Notes: generated by a model from the letters alone, not told the origin. 64,000 nt of DNA from Mytilus edulis (GCF_963676685.1 NC_092357.1:20736647-20800646), one strand, 5' to 3'; shown: positions 35,985 through 47,488, numbered from the stretch's first letter. Numbers and translations are program-made.

Positions 35985-36830
35985 TAATTAGTACCTTTTA
36001 GACAGCCAGAATCATTTATCGCAGGAAATCTGCACAAACATTTAGAAGCTTGGCGAGAACTTAATCCTTCTGCAGAAGTTTTAGAATGGTTAGAAAATGG
36101 GGTTAATATTGAAAATAATTTCAGACATTTCAAAGGCAATTTTAAAGGGAAAATGTATGACTCGGCTACGACACCTTGTATGTATTTTGACAATGCACTT
36201 AACTGTAAGAACCATGTTGAATTTATCAAGTCGACTCTTTTAGATCGTGTCAGAAATGGATCTATGTCTGTATGGAGTAGAGTTGGTTGTTGTGACCCCC
36301 CTGATTTGGTAATGCCCCTTACTGTAGAGGTAACAAAACCTAGGCTCTGACATGATGAGCGTTTTTTGAAACTGTGGGTTATAGATAATCCTTTTGTATT
36401 AGATTCTCTTAAAGAAGTTCCAAGGTTGGTTGAAAACAGTACATTTATGGCGTCTGTAGATGACAAATCGGGTTATGACCATATTCTAGTCCATAAAGAT
36501 TCTAGAAAATATTTCGGTGTGCGTTTTGCAGATTGGTATTTGGTTTTCAATACCATATCTTTTGGTTTTAAAACCAGTGCCTACATTTACCATACTAAAT
36601 GGATGATTGCAACAGGACATTGTAGAAAGTTAGATGTTCCATGCTTACAATATATTGATGACAGGCTGATTTCAGAATTTGTGGAAAAAAGTTGTTTATC
36701 TCATTTGTTTAGAACTTACAAATCACTTTACATTGTATGCCAAGTGTTGATAAGGTTGGGCTATTTTGTAGGTCTTAACAAGTCCGTCTTTTCACCTAGT
36801 CAAATGATCATGTTTTGGGAATGCTTATAG
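35985..36830 (+). pseudogene. DIRS-like reverse transcriptase
   Basis: The frame begins near GNLHKHLEAWRELNPS and covers the RT fingers and palm: SVDDKSGYDHILVHKDS (motif A region), SFGFKTSAY and the catalytic YIDD at about 36,651. One nonsense codon TGA lies at 36,348-36,350, and a one-base deficit in a T run at about 36,812 ends the frame. The product would copy element RNA into DNA. No functional product is expected. Confidence 0.8.
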
Positions 36831-37958
36831 ATTCTGTAAAACAGGCTTTTCTAATCCCAGACAAGAAAAAGAAATATTTCGCGGAGCTCAGAGATTTTAT
36901 TCGTACTCAGAGACAGGTGCCTCTAAAAACGTTGCAGCGTTTTACAGGGAAGTGCATTTCTTTTATGCTTGCTGTTCCGGCAGCAAAGTTGTTCACACGT
37001 GAGTTGAATAAAGCCATTGGAAGAGCTATTAAAAAAAGTAAACCTGTTTTGATTGACAAAAAACTTAGGGAGGAAATTAATCATTGGCAATTTCTAGACA
37101 CAGAGGTTGTTTATGTTCCGTGGCGGGCTGAACATCATTTACAGGTTTCTTTGGCCAGAGACGCTTCCTCCTATCGATGGGCAGCGTTTGCCAATGAAGA
37201 AGAGGTAATTGGAGATTTATTCAAAGAGGACGACTCACGCCCTATCCATCTCAAAGAAGGTGAAGCTTTATTGAAATCACTGATGTCTTTGGACAAACGT
37301 TTGGCAAATCATAGGGTCGATGCATTTGTTGATAATCAGGCAGTAGAAGCTTCATGGGAAGGAGAAGGGGGAGATGTACACAGTTGAATGATATAATGAA
37401 GTCTATTTTTTGCATTTCTCAAAAATTAAACATAGATTTACATTTAGAATATATCCCGTCAGCAAAAAATCCGGCAGACCCTGGGTCTAGAAAGTTGACT
37501 TTGCAAGATAGCAAGCTAACTGAGAGAGCTTGGAAATTGGTAGAGGATAGGTTTGGTCCACACACAGTGGATGTAATGGCTTTGGACTCCAACGCAATGA
37601 TTGATGGTGAGGGAATACCATTAAAACATTTCACTCCTTACCCTTGTCCTTCTTTGTCAAAGGTGAACATTTTTGCTCAAGATTTGTCAGTTGAGAAAAA
37701 CCCTTATGTATTCCCTCCTTTTTGCCTTATATCTGCTGTCTTGCATTTTTTAGAAGAGCAAAACCTAAAGCCTGTACATTTGTGTTTCCTTCGTTTTCAC
37801 CGTTACCGTCTTGGTGGCCGAAGCTTTGGTCATATGTTGAAGACCATATTGTTCTTGGTGATATAGGTGAAAAATTGGCCATTTTAGCACCAACAAAAAA
37901 TGGTTTTCAGCCAAAGAAACTTGTATTTAAGCTTTTTGCAGCTAGGCTTGTTCTCTAA
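36831..37958 (+). pseudogene. DIRS-like RNase H and downstream linker
   Basis: The frame starts within LIDSVKQAFLIPDKKKKYF and reaches an RNase H-like core with LARDASSYRWAAF, LKEGEALL and AFVDNQAVEAS. These supply the acidic residues expected for metal binding. A frame change near 37,375 leads to YIPSAKNPADPGSR, a phrase typical of DIRS and related RNase H tails. It continues to about 37,958 with another frame change near 37,775. The segment contacts the recombinase frame only 30 bp later. Confidence 0.7.
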
Positions 37959-37985
37959 TTTAAGGTAACCCCTGGTATCCCAAGA

Positions 37986-39279
37986 TTGTGGAAACCTGCA
38001 GTTCCTTGCCAGTCTTGCTGTTATCCCAATGACGAAGGCTTTAAATATTGTCAGTCGTGTGGTCACCAATTTATAACAAATAGTTCACAGTCTTTGAAAG
38101 ATTTTGATCGTGTTTCAGAAAAAAGACTCCGATATTTAGATAATGTCGTTGAGGATACACCTTATGCTAATAAAAAGTCCGCTCTAGAGAAGGAATTTTC
38201 AAAATTTCTAGCAAACTATTCGAAAAGCATTTACTCTGCTAACCCTGATGATATCCGAAAATTTTCTTGTGTTCAAAGATAAATTAAGTAGGACACAAAT
38301 TCATCGTATAAACTGTGCTTACTTTGGTAAAACCGGTATTCACGAGTGCGAATGTCCTTTGAGGTTGGCCTCGGGTACCGTCCAAACCACTTTAAGTCAA
38401 TTAAAATCAATGTTCAAAAGCTATGGAAGGGGAGATAAATGGAATGACGATTTGATGTTTGGTAACCCAGCATCCAGTGCTAAAGTTATAGAATATTTAG
38501 GCGCTATTAAGCAAGAACAAGCAATTTCTCACAGAGTGGTTAAACAAGCAAAGCCATTATTTTTTGAGAAGTTAAGAAATATTGCTTGGTTTATTGACTC
38601 TCAGTTGGTAATGGGAAATGATTCTGCGAAGAAGTTTGTGTTACTCAGAGATCAAGCATTCTAGAAACTTCAATTTTTTGGGGGAGATAGAGCGTCCGAT
38701 TTGAGTCATTGTTTCGCTCAAGAGGGTAAACGTCTAAAAGACAATTCAGGGTTTCTTATTATGCATACTATCGGAAAAAACTCTTGTGAACGGAAGAACA
38801 AACGAATTTAGAATTATGAGAATGGAGGATCATTCTGTTTGTCCAGTCTTTTCTCTTGAAAAGTATGTTTCTGGCGCTAAGGAAATGAATGTAGACTTAT
38901 CTGTTGGATATTTATTCAGAGTATTGGATCATAGGAAAAAACAAGTACTTGCATCTCCAGTAACCCATTTGGTTATGTATAGTAGGTTAAAATATTATTT
39001 GAAAAAACTTGATATCGATGAAGGTGAAACTCCGCACTCATTGCGTGGTGGATGTGCCATCTCCTTAGCTGTGTCTGGTTCCGGGAACACTAAGGAGATT
39101 ATGAATCATGTAGGCTGGTTCTCTCAAAAAAGTTATGATAGATACTCTAGGATAAATAATTTTGTAGACAACTCTGTAGGTTCCCTATTTAAGGAAATTG
39201 CTCGTTCACCTCAAACAGCTGAGAGAGTATTTGACGAAGTGGGTGACACAACCAAATTGCCTTCAGCATTTCTCTAACT
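37986..39279 (+). pseudogene. DIRS-like tyrosine recombinase with zinc ribbon
   Basis: The N-terminus carries a CxxC...CxxC ribbon (CQSCCYPNDEGFKYCQSC). The catalytic domain shows Arg in GGDRASDL (about 38,692), HxxR in PHSLRGG (about 39,034), His in MNHVGW and the nucleophile in SYDRYSR (about 39,135), so all expected residues are present. The frame is broken by a one-base gain in a T run (about 38,262), a TAG at about 38,662 and a one-base gain in an A run (about 38,776). This enzyme family integrates circular cDNA by site-specific recombination through a covalent tyrosine link. Confidence 0.85.
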
Positions 39280-39440
39280 TCTCATTTTTCAAGAGTGTGT
39301 TATTTGTATTTAAATAGTTTTCAGTGTATTGTATTTAACGTTTTCGTTGGGAAATTGCCCTCAGCATTTTTCTAACTTCTCATTTTTCAAGAGATTTGTA
39401 TTAATATAGTTTTCAGTGTATTGTATTTAACGTTTGCTGA
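39256..39440 (+). repeat. Tandem duplication of about 97 bp at the recombinase stop
   Basis: TTGCCxTCAGCATTTxTCTA, then ACTTCTCATTTTTCAAGAG and TTTTCAGTGTATTGTATTTA occur twice. The first copy includes the last codons of the recombinase, so the second is a duplicated piece of coding end plus 3' UTR. Confidence 0.75.
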
Positions 39441-39451
39441 ATATTTTTAAT

Positions 39452-39553
39452 AGTTATCCCACTCGGACTTGGTGTGTCAGTGTAAGATCACCCCGATGGC
39501 CGGAGGCCAGAGGGTAATCTAACACTGACACACCAAGTCCGAGTGGGATAACT
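39452..39553. repeat. Foldback hairpin, 32-bp perfect arms
   Basis: 39,452-39,483 pairs perfectly with 39,522-39,553. Pairing continues with a few mismatches to about 47 bp, leaving a small loop with GGCCGGAGGCC. It lies just downstream of the DIRS-like element and could mark its terminal region. Confidence 0.8.
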
Positions 39554-39871
39554 GTTTTACATCCCAGCTGTTTTAGATTGGACGAAAAAACATTTACAAT
39601 TCATAGTTTAGTTTAGAACGCCAGTCAAATCGCCCCACTTGCCTATCGGCCCACACTATATCGCCACTTTAAAAAAAATCGCCACACTCTTGTTCACTGA
39701 CTCGCCCAACTTTTGAAAAAGTGTAAAATCAAATTTAACAATCAGTCTGACAATTCATTTATTAACGAAAAAGGTTTAAACCCCACTGAATAAAGGTCTG
39801 CCAATTCGCTCCACTTCTTAAAAGATCTTGCTTCCTTTAAGTAAGTTAAATTATTGTGATTTTGTATCATG

Positions 39872-39948
39872 TCCTCCTGATTTAGTGGTATGTGTCGTGG
39901 CTTGATATGCTAAAGGTCTTGAGTTCGAATCCCAGCATATACACTGGA
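39872..39948 (+). tRNA. tRNA-like sequence, probably a SINE head or tRNA relic
   Basis: A D-arm-like TTAGTGGTATGTG (box A) and an excellent box B with flanks, GAGTTCGAATCCCAGC, are spaced as in a tRNA. The acceptor stem does not close and the T stem is imperfect, so a functional tRNA is unlikely. Confidence 0.35.
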
Positions 39949-40159
39949 TTTTTTCTACGTGAATATTGATAGATAGTCTTTTCCGTATAATTAATTATAA
40001 GTTTTATAGTGGATTTGAAATTCCCGCCCAAATGTAACAGAACAAATGAAAGCATGCGTAACAAAGAAACTCAAACTGGGGTGATCTGGTAGGGACGATC
40101 CGTCTCAGATCATCCCTGTTAGAACAAAGGAGCTGGGGTGTAAGTATATATATGAATAA

Positions 40160-40818
40160 ATTTGAATTTGTTAATTTTAAATTTGAGAATGGTAATGGGG
40201 AATGTGTCAAAGAGACAACAACCCGACCAAATAAAAAACAACAACAGCAGAGGGTCACCAACAGGTCTTCAATGTAGCGAGAAATTCCCGCACCCGGAGG
40301 CGTCCTTCAGCTGGCCCCTAAACAAATATATACTAGTCCAGTGGTAATGAACGCCATACTAATTTCCAAATTGTACACAAGAAACTAAAATTAAAATAAT
40401 ACAAAACTAACAAAGGCCAGAGGCTCCTGACTTGGGACAGGCGCAAAAATGCGGCGGGGTTAAACATGTTTATTAGATCTCAACCCTCCCCCTATACCTC
40501 TAACCAATGTAGTAAAGTAAACGCATAACAATACGCACATTAAAATTCAGTTCAAGAGAAATCCGAGTCTGATGTCAGAAGATGTAACCAAAGAAAATAA
40601 ACAAAATGACAATAATACATAAATAACAACAGACTACTAGCAGTTAACTGACATGCCAGCTCCAGACTTTAATTAAACTGACTGAAAGATTATGATTTCA
40701 TCATATGAACATCAGGCACAATCCTTCCCGTTAGGGGTTTAGTATCATACCATCATAACATATATGAGAAGAACATAACCCGTGTCATGCCAACAACTGT
40801 ATTTTAGAATAAATGTGT
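40160..40818 (-). repeat. Retroelement 3' tail, subfamily 2, attached to coding remnant
   Basis: It continues directly downstream of the stop codon at 40,819, on the minus strand. It passes through the GTTTAACCCCGCCGC and GTCCCAAGTCAGGAGCC core (40,470-40,421) and ends CATTACCATTCTCAAATTTA near 40,180. It links the tail family to a protein-coding retroelement. Confidence 0.7.
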
Positions 40819-41226
40819 TTAGTTCCGATGCAAAGACCTTATCAGTGACTCAATATTAACGCCAAAATATGCAATCTTTAATGACTTGACAACAGTATCG
40901 TAATTATATCCCTTCTTAATAAGTCTATTCAAAGGTTTTGTAAGTTTCTGAGGTGAATACTGGCACCTTTGTGCCTTATAAAGAATATTACCATAAAAAA
41001 TTGGATGTGAAATACCTGAACGTATTAGAAGTCTGCATGTTGAGCTATATTTACGAATGATGTCTTTATACCGATGATAAAATTTAGTAAATGTTTTGAC
41101 TAGTTTGTGATATCGAAAACCCTGGTGTAATAATTTTTCAGTAATACATAAATTTCTCTCGTTAAAATCGAAAACATTGTTACATACACGAGCGAATCGT
41201 ACAAGTTGAGATATATAAACACCGTA
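40819..41226 (-). pseudogene. C-terminal 135 residues of a retroelement reverse-transcriptase protein
   Basis: An uninterrupted frame without an ATG runs from YGVYISQLVRFARVC through FNERNLCITEKLLHQGFRYH, KLVKTFTKFYHRYKD and GISHPIFYGN to a TAA. I recognise the YGVYISQLxRxAR...LLxQGFxxxKL signature as the C-terminal region that follows the RT domain in abundant bivalve retroelements. The exact clade (LINE or Penelope-like) I cannot settle. It is 5'-truncated about 40 bp before a dispersed repeat and 70 bp before the scaffold gap. Confidence 0.65.
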
Positions 41227-41249
41227 TTTATTTACTTACTGATAATAAT

Positions 41250-41294
41250 AAATGTGGATTAATCGGCAATGAGACAATTATCAGACAATACGGC
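41250..41294 (+). repeat. Dispersed repeat head, cut by gap
   Basis: AATGTGGATTAATCGGCAAT then GAGACAATTATC is a diverged copy of the GGTATGATTGCCAATGAGAC head. It runs into the N stretch. Confidence 0.5.
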
Positions 41295-41394
41295 NNNNNN
41301 NNNNNNNNNNNNNNNNNNNNNNNNNNNNNNNNNNNNNNNNNNNNNNNNNNNNNNNNNNNNNNNNNNNNNNNNNNNNNNNNNNNNNNNNNNNNNN
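41295..41394. other. Scaffold gap (100 N)
   Basis: Exactly 100 N, a conventional placeholder of unknown true length. A long T run follows at about 41,411-41,429. Frames crossing it are meaningless. Confidence 0.99.
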
Positions 41395-41744
41395 CGGACC
41401 CTGAAAACGTTTTTTTTTTTTTTTTTTTTGTTGTTGTGTATATTGTGTAGGCCTATTCATGAAATCATATTTCTCTGTCATTTGTAGAATAAAATAATTT
41501 CCCCTATGTATTATTGTCCTGCAAACAACATTTCATATAACATATATACTGTTCACAGGCAAGTTTTTATTTTGAATTATTGTAATCTATGATGTGCAAA
41601 AACTAATTTTAAGTTTGTAACTAGAATATGTTTTCCATTAACTAGCTATGCGTTTAATATGTTTATTATCATGCTAAATTATATTATTATTCAAAATATT
41701 ACCATTTCTCCGAAAAATGTCTGTACCAATATGAATATAAGGAG

Positions 41745-42110
41745 ATGTATTATGATTGCCAATGAGAGAACTATCGACAAAGGTTCAAATAAAGTGGATG
41801 TAAGCAATTATAGGCAACTGTACAACTTTAACAATTAGAAAAACCCATACCGCATAGTTGGCTATAAAAGGACCCTACATGAAATCTGAAACAATTCATT
41901 TGAGAAATCTAACGGCCTAATTTATAACAAAACATCATGACAGATTTATGACAGACATGAACCAACAACCACTGAACTGCAGGCTCCTGACTTGGGACAG
42001 GCATATAACGTGAAGAATGTGACGGGGTTAAAAATGTTTGTGAGCTCTCAACCAGTCACTTAACCTTGAAGTGTGTTACAACACAACATATTAAGTAGTA
42101 CAAACTATAA
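41745..42110 (+). repeat. Long dispersed element, head plus core
   Basis: GAGATGTATTATGATTGCCA and AATGAGAGAACTATCGACAA start the head. It ends with GCAGGCTCCTGACTTGGGAC and GACGGGGTTAAA, the reverse complement of the tail core. The element is therefore a minus-strand retroelement tail whose 3' end is the head repeat. Confidence 0.65.
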
Positions 42111-42364
42111 AAATCAGTTGAAAGGGGCCTACCTGATTCCATGTTAGGAATATGCGAATTATTTTCCACTCTTTCTGTTGGCTAATAACGTTTGATTCTA
42201 ACAGTTTTTATAAACTTTTCCCGTTTTGAATTTCCTTGGAGTTCAGTGTTTGGTTTTACTCTTTTTTCATGGACCCAAATGTCATGACTATCGATCCATA
42301 TAATGATAGAATATCCCTATACAAGACAAAATTTCATCGAACACTATTTTGCTTTAAAATTTGA

Positions 42365-42425
42365 TCTCTGCATGGTGGGTAGTTGTCTCATTCTAAAGTA
42401 TACCACATCTTCCCGTTGTTTTAAA
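42365..42425 (-). repeat. Short repeat head, minus strand
   Basis: GGTGGGTAGTTGTCTCATTC then TAAAGTATACCACATCTTCC is the last 50 bp of the head family in reverse. Confidence 0.55.
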
Positions 42426-43344
42426 ATTTTGAGAAAAAAGGTTTAAAATAATTTGTTGGATATGCGGATTTTGGTATGTTTTATCCATGGCTATACAATG
42501 TATTTCTATATAAACTATAATTCCTGTTCCCTTTGTAAAATATCAATGTGACATCTTTATGTTTCATCATTTTTCCCTCCGGAATATGTCTATCTAATAT
42601 TGTACTTAATCGTAAATGCATATAAAAAAAATTGTTTTGGCAAAGTTGTGGTTTGTAAACTATATGTAGAGTACACTAGTTACCACCATACCTCTCTTGA
42701 GGTGAAAGTATAATGGGAGGCCTAGAAAGGCGAGAAAATCAAGGAAAAAAATCAAAAGGAAGATAAGAGAAGGGAAGGTAGAGAAATGAAAGAATAAACA
42801 AGTGGAAGGAGAGAGTTGATGTAAAAATGCGGCATAGGGTGACCTACGAAAACTTACTTATACATTGTCATAGTCAAATATCGACCAGAGGTTGAAGTGC
42901 TGTCATTGGGCGGTACCCTGAATTTTGTAAACGTCAAAGAGCAAAAAAGCTAGACACCTATTTAAGAAAGGAAAATAATCGTAGAATGAGTTTTTGTTTT
43001 CAGATGGGAAACTAAGAATATTACATTTGTAATTAAAGCAAACGAATCGTTGTCTTATCTTATTTTATGTATTTTGTCCATCTGACGATAACGTTTTATT
43101 CGAGTTCTCGTGAATTAAAGTGTACTAACTGTTAATCTTGATTTGTCCATAGGTGTTCAGTTCTTAGTCAAAATGATTGCAAAACATGTTTTGAAAGTTT
43201 TTGTTTAGCGTTTATGGTCAAAAGTTCTCGGAAAGCCGTTTTTGAGTAGCTAAATTTAAGTCGTCAATTGTTTCCATTAGTAAGTTCCAGCAGAAATATC
43301 GTCTTTAAATCTGTAAATCTAGTTATACCTAGCGCAAGAAGTTC
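42426..43344. other. No gene seen
   Basis: AT-rich, with a purine-rich stretch around 42,715-42,815. No supportable feature. Confidence 0.5.
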
Positions 43345-43490
43345 TTTTTCTGTCAATTACTCCCAATTGATACGATATTCCCGTGCTTGCATTTCCTATC
43401 ATGATTTTCTTGATAGAGGGTTACTGCTCACAAGGAAGCTATTAAACCAAGAGTTCCAGATGGTGAAGTTGAAATCATCCCTTCGTAAAT
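43345..43490 (+). pseudogene. Second retroelement RT C-terminal fragment
   Basis: It encodes NYSQLIRYSRACISYHDFL, then DRGLLLTRKLLNQEFQMVKL and KSSLRK before a stop. It is the same protein region as 40,819-41,226 (SQLxRxxR, LLxQxF), but clearly from a different subfamily. It is truncated on both sides. A block at about 43,610 (GAGCGTCACTGACGGATCTT) recalls the GATGAGTC repeat. Confidence 0.55.
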
Positions 43491-43899
43491 AATATTGGCT
43501 CTCATTGAATATTCCTTTTATAAATGAAATCGTTTAGTTTGAATATTGATAGTTTTTCTACTTTCGATTTGAGTTTGTTGCATTGATGCAATTTTTTTCC
43601 AGCTTCTTTTGATTCGAGCGTCACTGACGGATCTTGCACTTGCACATGACTTTAATGTAACGTTTGTGCACACCAATAACACCGAAAGAAAAATGTGTTT
43701 AATCTTTATCATTCTCAACCGAAACATTCTTCACATTTCAACTTTCTTCAAACCCAAGGATGCCGTTCGTGAATATATATCGGACATGAACATATCAAAA
43801 AGCAATAGACGTATTGTTTATTTACATATGTTACAAATGTTGTTCGGCTACATCATCGTAAGGGTCTATTCGGAAGTGTAAACCAGTAGGAAACTTACA

Positions 43900-44475
43900 G
43901 AACAATCACATTCGATTATTGTAGATCATATAAGAATTGTTACATAAAAATTACCTGTATTTATAGAAAAACAACATTATAAGTCCAATTATAATAAGGA
44001 AAAAATCAACGCATTGTGCATAGCTTTAAAAGACAGGATGAAGTAAACAGTGCACAGGTGTGGTAGAGATTTGGTGAACCCAAAACAGTGTACATATCAA
44101 TCACAGAATGACTAGCGCACAGGTACAAAATTGCACTGACCGACGCAAAGTATATACGTACTGCCTAGGCAAAGTTTGCTTACTGGTATCAGGCATCGAA
44201 GTCTCAAGATATTAGAAGACTATAGAAATATTTACAAAGTCAAAGAATATACTCTTGTACAAAATCCGGTAATCACCATATACACTGAGTACGTGACACT
44301 TTTTATCAAAGCGTGGGAATGATAGACACAAATGTATAATTACTGCAAGTGCATGATCATTGACTCACATGTAGTTCGTCGAGAGAGTAAAAACACACTC
44401 GTCTGACAGTTTAACTTGAGACAAATCTTATGTTACATGACAGTTAACTTATTTCAATACCAACGACCTTACTAA
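43900..44475. other. No gene seen
   Basis: The 90-residue frame ending at 43,881 has no recognisable domain. The rest is plain AT-rich sequence. Confidence 0.5.
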
Positions 44476-44479
44476 GTTT

Positions 44480-44555
44480 GATTGATTGTTGGTTGCTTAA
44501 CGTCCAGTGAAAAAGATTGCATGCATGTTCAGGACGATACTGAGTTTAATTGAGT
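44480..44555 (+). repeat. GTTGCTTAACGTCCAGT repeat
   Basis: GATTGATTGTTGGTTGCTTA, then ACGTCCAGTGAAAAAGATT and GCATGCATGTTCAGGACGAT. This is the clearest copy in the window of a common mussel dispersed repeat. Confidence 0.6.
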
Positions 44556-44884
44556 TTGACATCCCAAACATAAAAGTTAAGAAAGCTTCAAACTCTTAAC
44601 ATTACGATTGAAACCGCAAGATAATACACAACATGAGTTGTACTTATTTTTGGTAAAATTGGCATTTCTTATAAATATGCGTACATTTAATTTCGCAATA
44701 TTACCACAAGTATTAAAGCATTAATAATGATTTAAATTGTGTGCGATGTTGTCCCATGTACATTTACTCCACATCCTTTTATTTTCTATTAACGAAATTT
44801 AATTCTCTATTTGTTTACCAATATTATACATAATAAACAAAGATTACTCAATCGTAAAACAGTCGTCTGCGCGATTATTATACA

Positions 44885-45420
44885 AATAAGAAAATGTGGT
44901 ATGATTGCCAATGAGACAACTCTCTACAAGAGACCAAATGACACAGAAATTAACAACTATAGGTCACCGTACGGTCTTCAACAATGAGCAAAGCCTGTAC
45001 CGTATAGTCAGCTATTATAAAAGGCCCTGAAATGACAAACGTAAAACTATTCAAACGAGAAAACTAACAGCCTGATACAAAAATGTATATGTACAAAAAA
45101 ATGAACGAAAAACAAAAATGTTACACAGCAACAAACGACAACCAGTGAATTACAGGCTCCTGACTTGGGACAGGCATATACAGAATGTGGTGGGGTTAAA
45201 CTAGTTAGATGGCGCCAAAACCTCCTCCTCACCTGTGACAGTGAACAAGAACATGCTATACAAAACAATAAACGAAAAACAGACATGATAAAGAGCAACA
45301 AACAACAACTACTCAATTACAGGCTCCTGACTTGGGACAGGCACATATAGAATGTAACGGGGTTAAACGGGTATGAAGGCGCCAATCCTCCCATAACCTG
45401 AGACAGTGGTGTAACAGTAC
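44885..45420 (+). repeat. Long dispersed element with a duplicated core
   Basis: The head (GTGGTATGATTGCCAATGAG, 44,896) is complete through CTATTATAAAAGGCCCTGAA. The core CAGGCTCCTGACTTGGGACA occurs twice, at 45,153 and 45,321, each followed by GGGGTTAAAC. The doubled core means a tandem duplication of about 168 bp inside the element. Confidence 0.65.
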
Positions 45421-46187
45421 AAAAAACTATAAAAATCATTTGAAAAGGCGTAATTCATCAGATGGATACAAATAGAAATTCATCTAACAACACAGATTGG
45501 ACGTGGACGGGTACTTATACATCCTCATAAAGGTTATTATACGATCCGTGTATTCTGGTCGCCATTTTACGTGTACAACATGATGCATGTGACGTAGGTT
45601 TCCTATCCTGTTTGAAAACGATTTTTATATATTCGGTATTACTACAAATTACCAATTTCCTTTGACACAGAACGAAGGAAATGTACCAAAGAATAAACTA
45701 TCAGAGCCAAATTATTCTCGCTGAAATGAAAGCCCATGATTTTCAAAAAGTAGGCTAGATAAGAGGAAGAAACTCCCGTACGGAAATGGATTTGGAAAAC
45801 GAGGCTATTTTCAGTATTGTACATTTAGAGATGGACCATGATGCCATTCGAATAGACCAAGAGACTTCATGTTATAAAAGGCTCAGTTAGAACTTGAAAT
45901 TGTCTGTGCAAGTCGAAAAAGGTTGAATTAACTTCGATTTTATTGCTATCATGTTACTTTTTTGTAAATTTACTGTAAATATAAACTTTAAACATTCAAA
46001 ACCCTGTTTTGTTCTGCCCACACCTATCCAACATTGATTTTGCCTTTCGTGTGTTTTTGTTAAGAGTCTTGCTTCGACCAAACTTGCGCTGGTGTACTTA
46101 TTTTTTCATTTCATTAGAATGCTATTGATTTGTTTAACACTATGATACAGAATTTCTTGTTTTTGCTAGAACAGTTGTATTAAGTTT
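45421..46187. other. No gene seen
   Basis: The small frames at 45,642 and 45,887 (minus) have no domain or splice support. Confidence 0.5.
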
Positions 46188-46271
46188 CAGTCTGACTAAA
46201 GCCAGTCCCCACTATCCATTTGCGTCCCTACAAACGCTAGTGGATAGTGGGGGCTGGCTTTAGTCAGACTG
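46188..46271. repeat. Foldback hairpin, 37-nt arms, 10-nt loop
   Basis: 46,188-46,224 pairs with 46,235-46,271. The outer 18 bp are perfect, then one G-T mismatch, then about 12 perfect bp. The loop is short enough for a stable cruciform or an RNA hairpin. Confidence 0.85.
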
Positions 46272-47488
46272 ATCAGGCACAAAGGAGAAGCACCAAATAC
46301 CAAAGATGAAGGACCATTTTGCCTGCATTTATTTCACTACAAATTTCAAAACGTCTTGCAATTTTTACTTGCATGTTTCTTCGAATTATGGAGTTTCTTG
46401 CATTGTGACATCCCAGTTTCCATTGAAAAAGCACGAATAGTACGAATTCCAATGACGTTCAAAAACATTTGATCTGACCATCAATGCAAAGCATATCCAA
46501 GCCCAGTATGTGTACGTTTATGTTCCAACTATTTTATAAACGCCTGAAAATAGCCGATAACCGAAGTTTTGACAGATTTTTGCAAAATTTCAGTAATTAT
46601 CCCCAAAATGTTTTAGAAGGACATCATTAACCAAAATTATGTTGGATGCACAGCTATGTATTGTCTTTTGAATACAAAGGATTTTATTTGGTTAAGGGAT
46701 GTCTTTTGATACAAAATTTGAAAAAAAACCGTATGCAATTTTGTATTAAAACGGCTTGAACAACAGTAAGTCTTCCCGAATACAATTTCGGTGAAAATAA
46801 ACAAAATTATGAAGCAATACTATAATCATTTGATATACACTCGTTCATATTCAATATCCAGTAGGATTTGGCAACTTTTAGAGTTTGACCCTGTGAGTAA
46901 AACACCTGTAGAAAACTTATTTCAAACGGGATAGCAATTGCATCCTAATTTTTACGCAGATGTTGTTTACAGAGCCCGGGATTTGAGTTCGGTCCGGTTT
47001 AACTTATCGATCCTTTAGATAGACTTATCCTTAAGGGTTACCAGCTCAACGCTAAAATAAGATCTTTGAATATTGTTTTTTATTGGTATTGATATTTATT
47101 TTGTTGTCTGTAAATTGAAATCAAACTAAGTATTATTTGTTTATGCATAAATTATACTCTGTATTTTGGCATTGCACAAGGTCATGTTTTTCTCTGACTG
47201 TTAATGACCTCTTTACACTAAATTCATTGGATGTTGGATGTGTACTGATTGATGTTTTACTCTTAGATGCATGAATTTTGTTTTATTAGTTCTTATTAGC
47301 TTTGCACCAACTGTCAGTAACTGCGAGTACTCTCAGATATGTACTGAGTGTCTTTTTGTTGTGGGGATGTATAAGTACCCTGCCACGCCCACTCTATGAT
47401 TTGTTACAAGTAGATGTATTTCTGCTTTGTATCTATGTGACGAGTTATGTTGTGTTACGTTGTGAAGACAGACAACTTTTCCAATTTA
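46272..47488. other. No gene seen
   Basis: AT-rich non-coding sequence. The frame at 47,302-47,517 runs into a MITE end and is not supported. Confidence 0.5.

Larger units (their letters stand above)
33948..39279 (+). mobile_element. DIRS-like tyrosine-recombinase retrotransposon, decayed
   Basis: Coding blocks in order: a Gag-like exon, an intron, Gag with a CCHC knuckle, reverse transcriptase with YIDD, RNase H, then a tyrosine recombinase with a complete catalytic set. The presence of a tyrosine recombinase and the absence of DDE integrase, protease and LTRs define the DIRS order. Members of that order in animals are known to carry spliceosomal introns. The element is interrupted by several frameshifts and two nonsense codons. 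Terminal split or inverted repeats were not delimited, so true element ends are unknown. Confidence 0.85.

Noticed and set aside
35753-36466. 237-residue minus-strand frame
   Set aside because: Antisense shadow of the reverse-transcriptase region.
34436-39590. GATTGGACGAAAAAACA present in the DIRS intron (about 34,445) and after the element (about 39,576) as possible split direct repeats
   Set aside because: Only 17 bases match and neither site fits the expected terminal positions. More probably it is a shared dispersed repeat.
41269-41487. Frames on both strands crossing the N stretch
   Set aside because: They consist mostly of unknown bases.
43609-43881. 90-residue frame
   Set aside because: No recognised domain; its start overlaps a dispersed repeat block.
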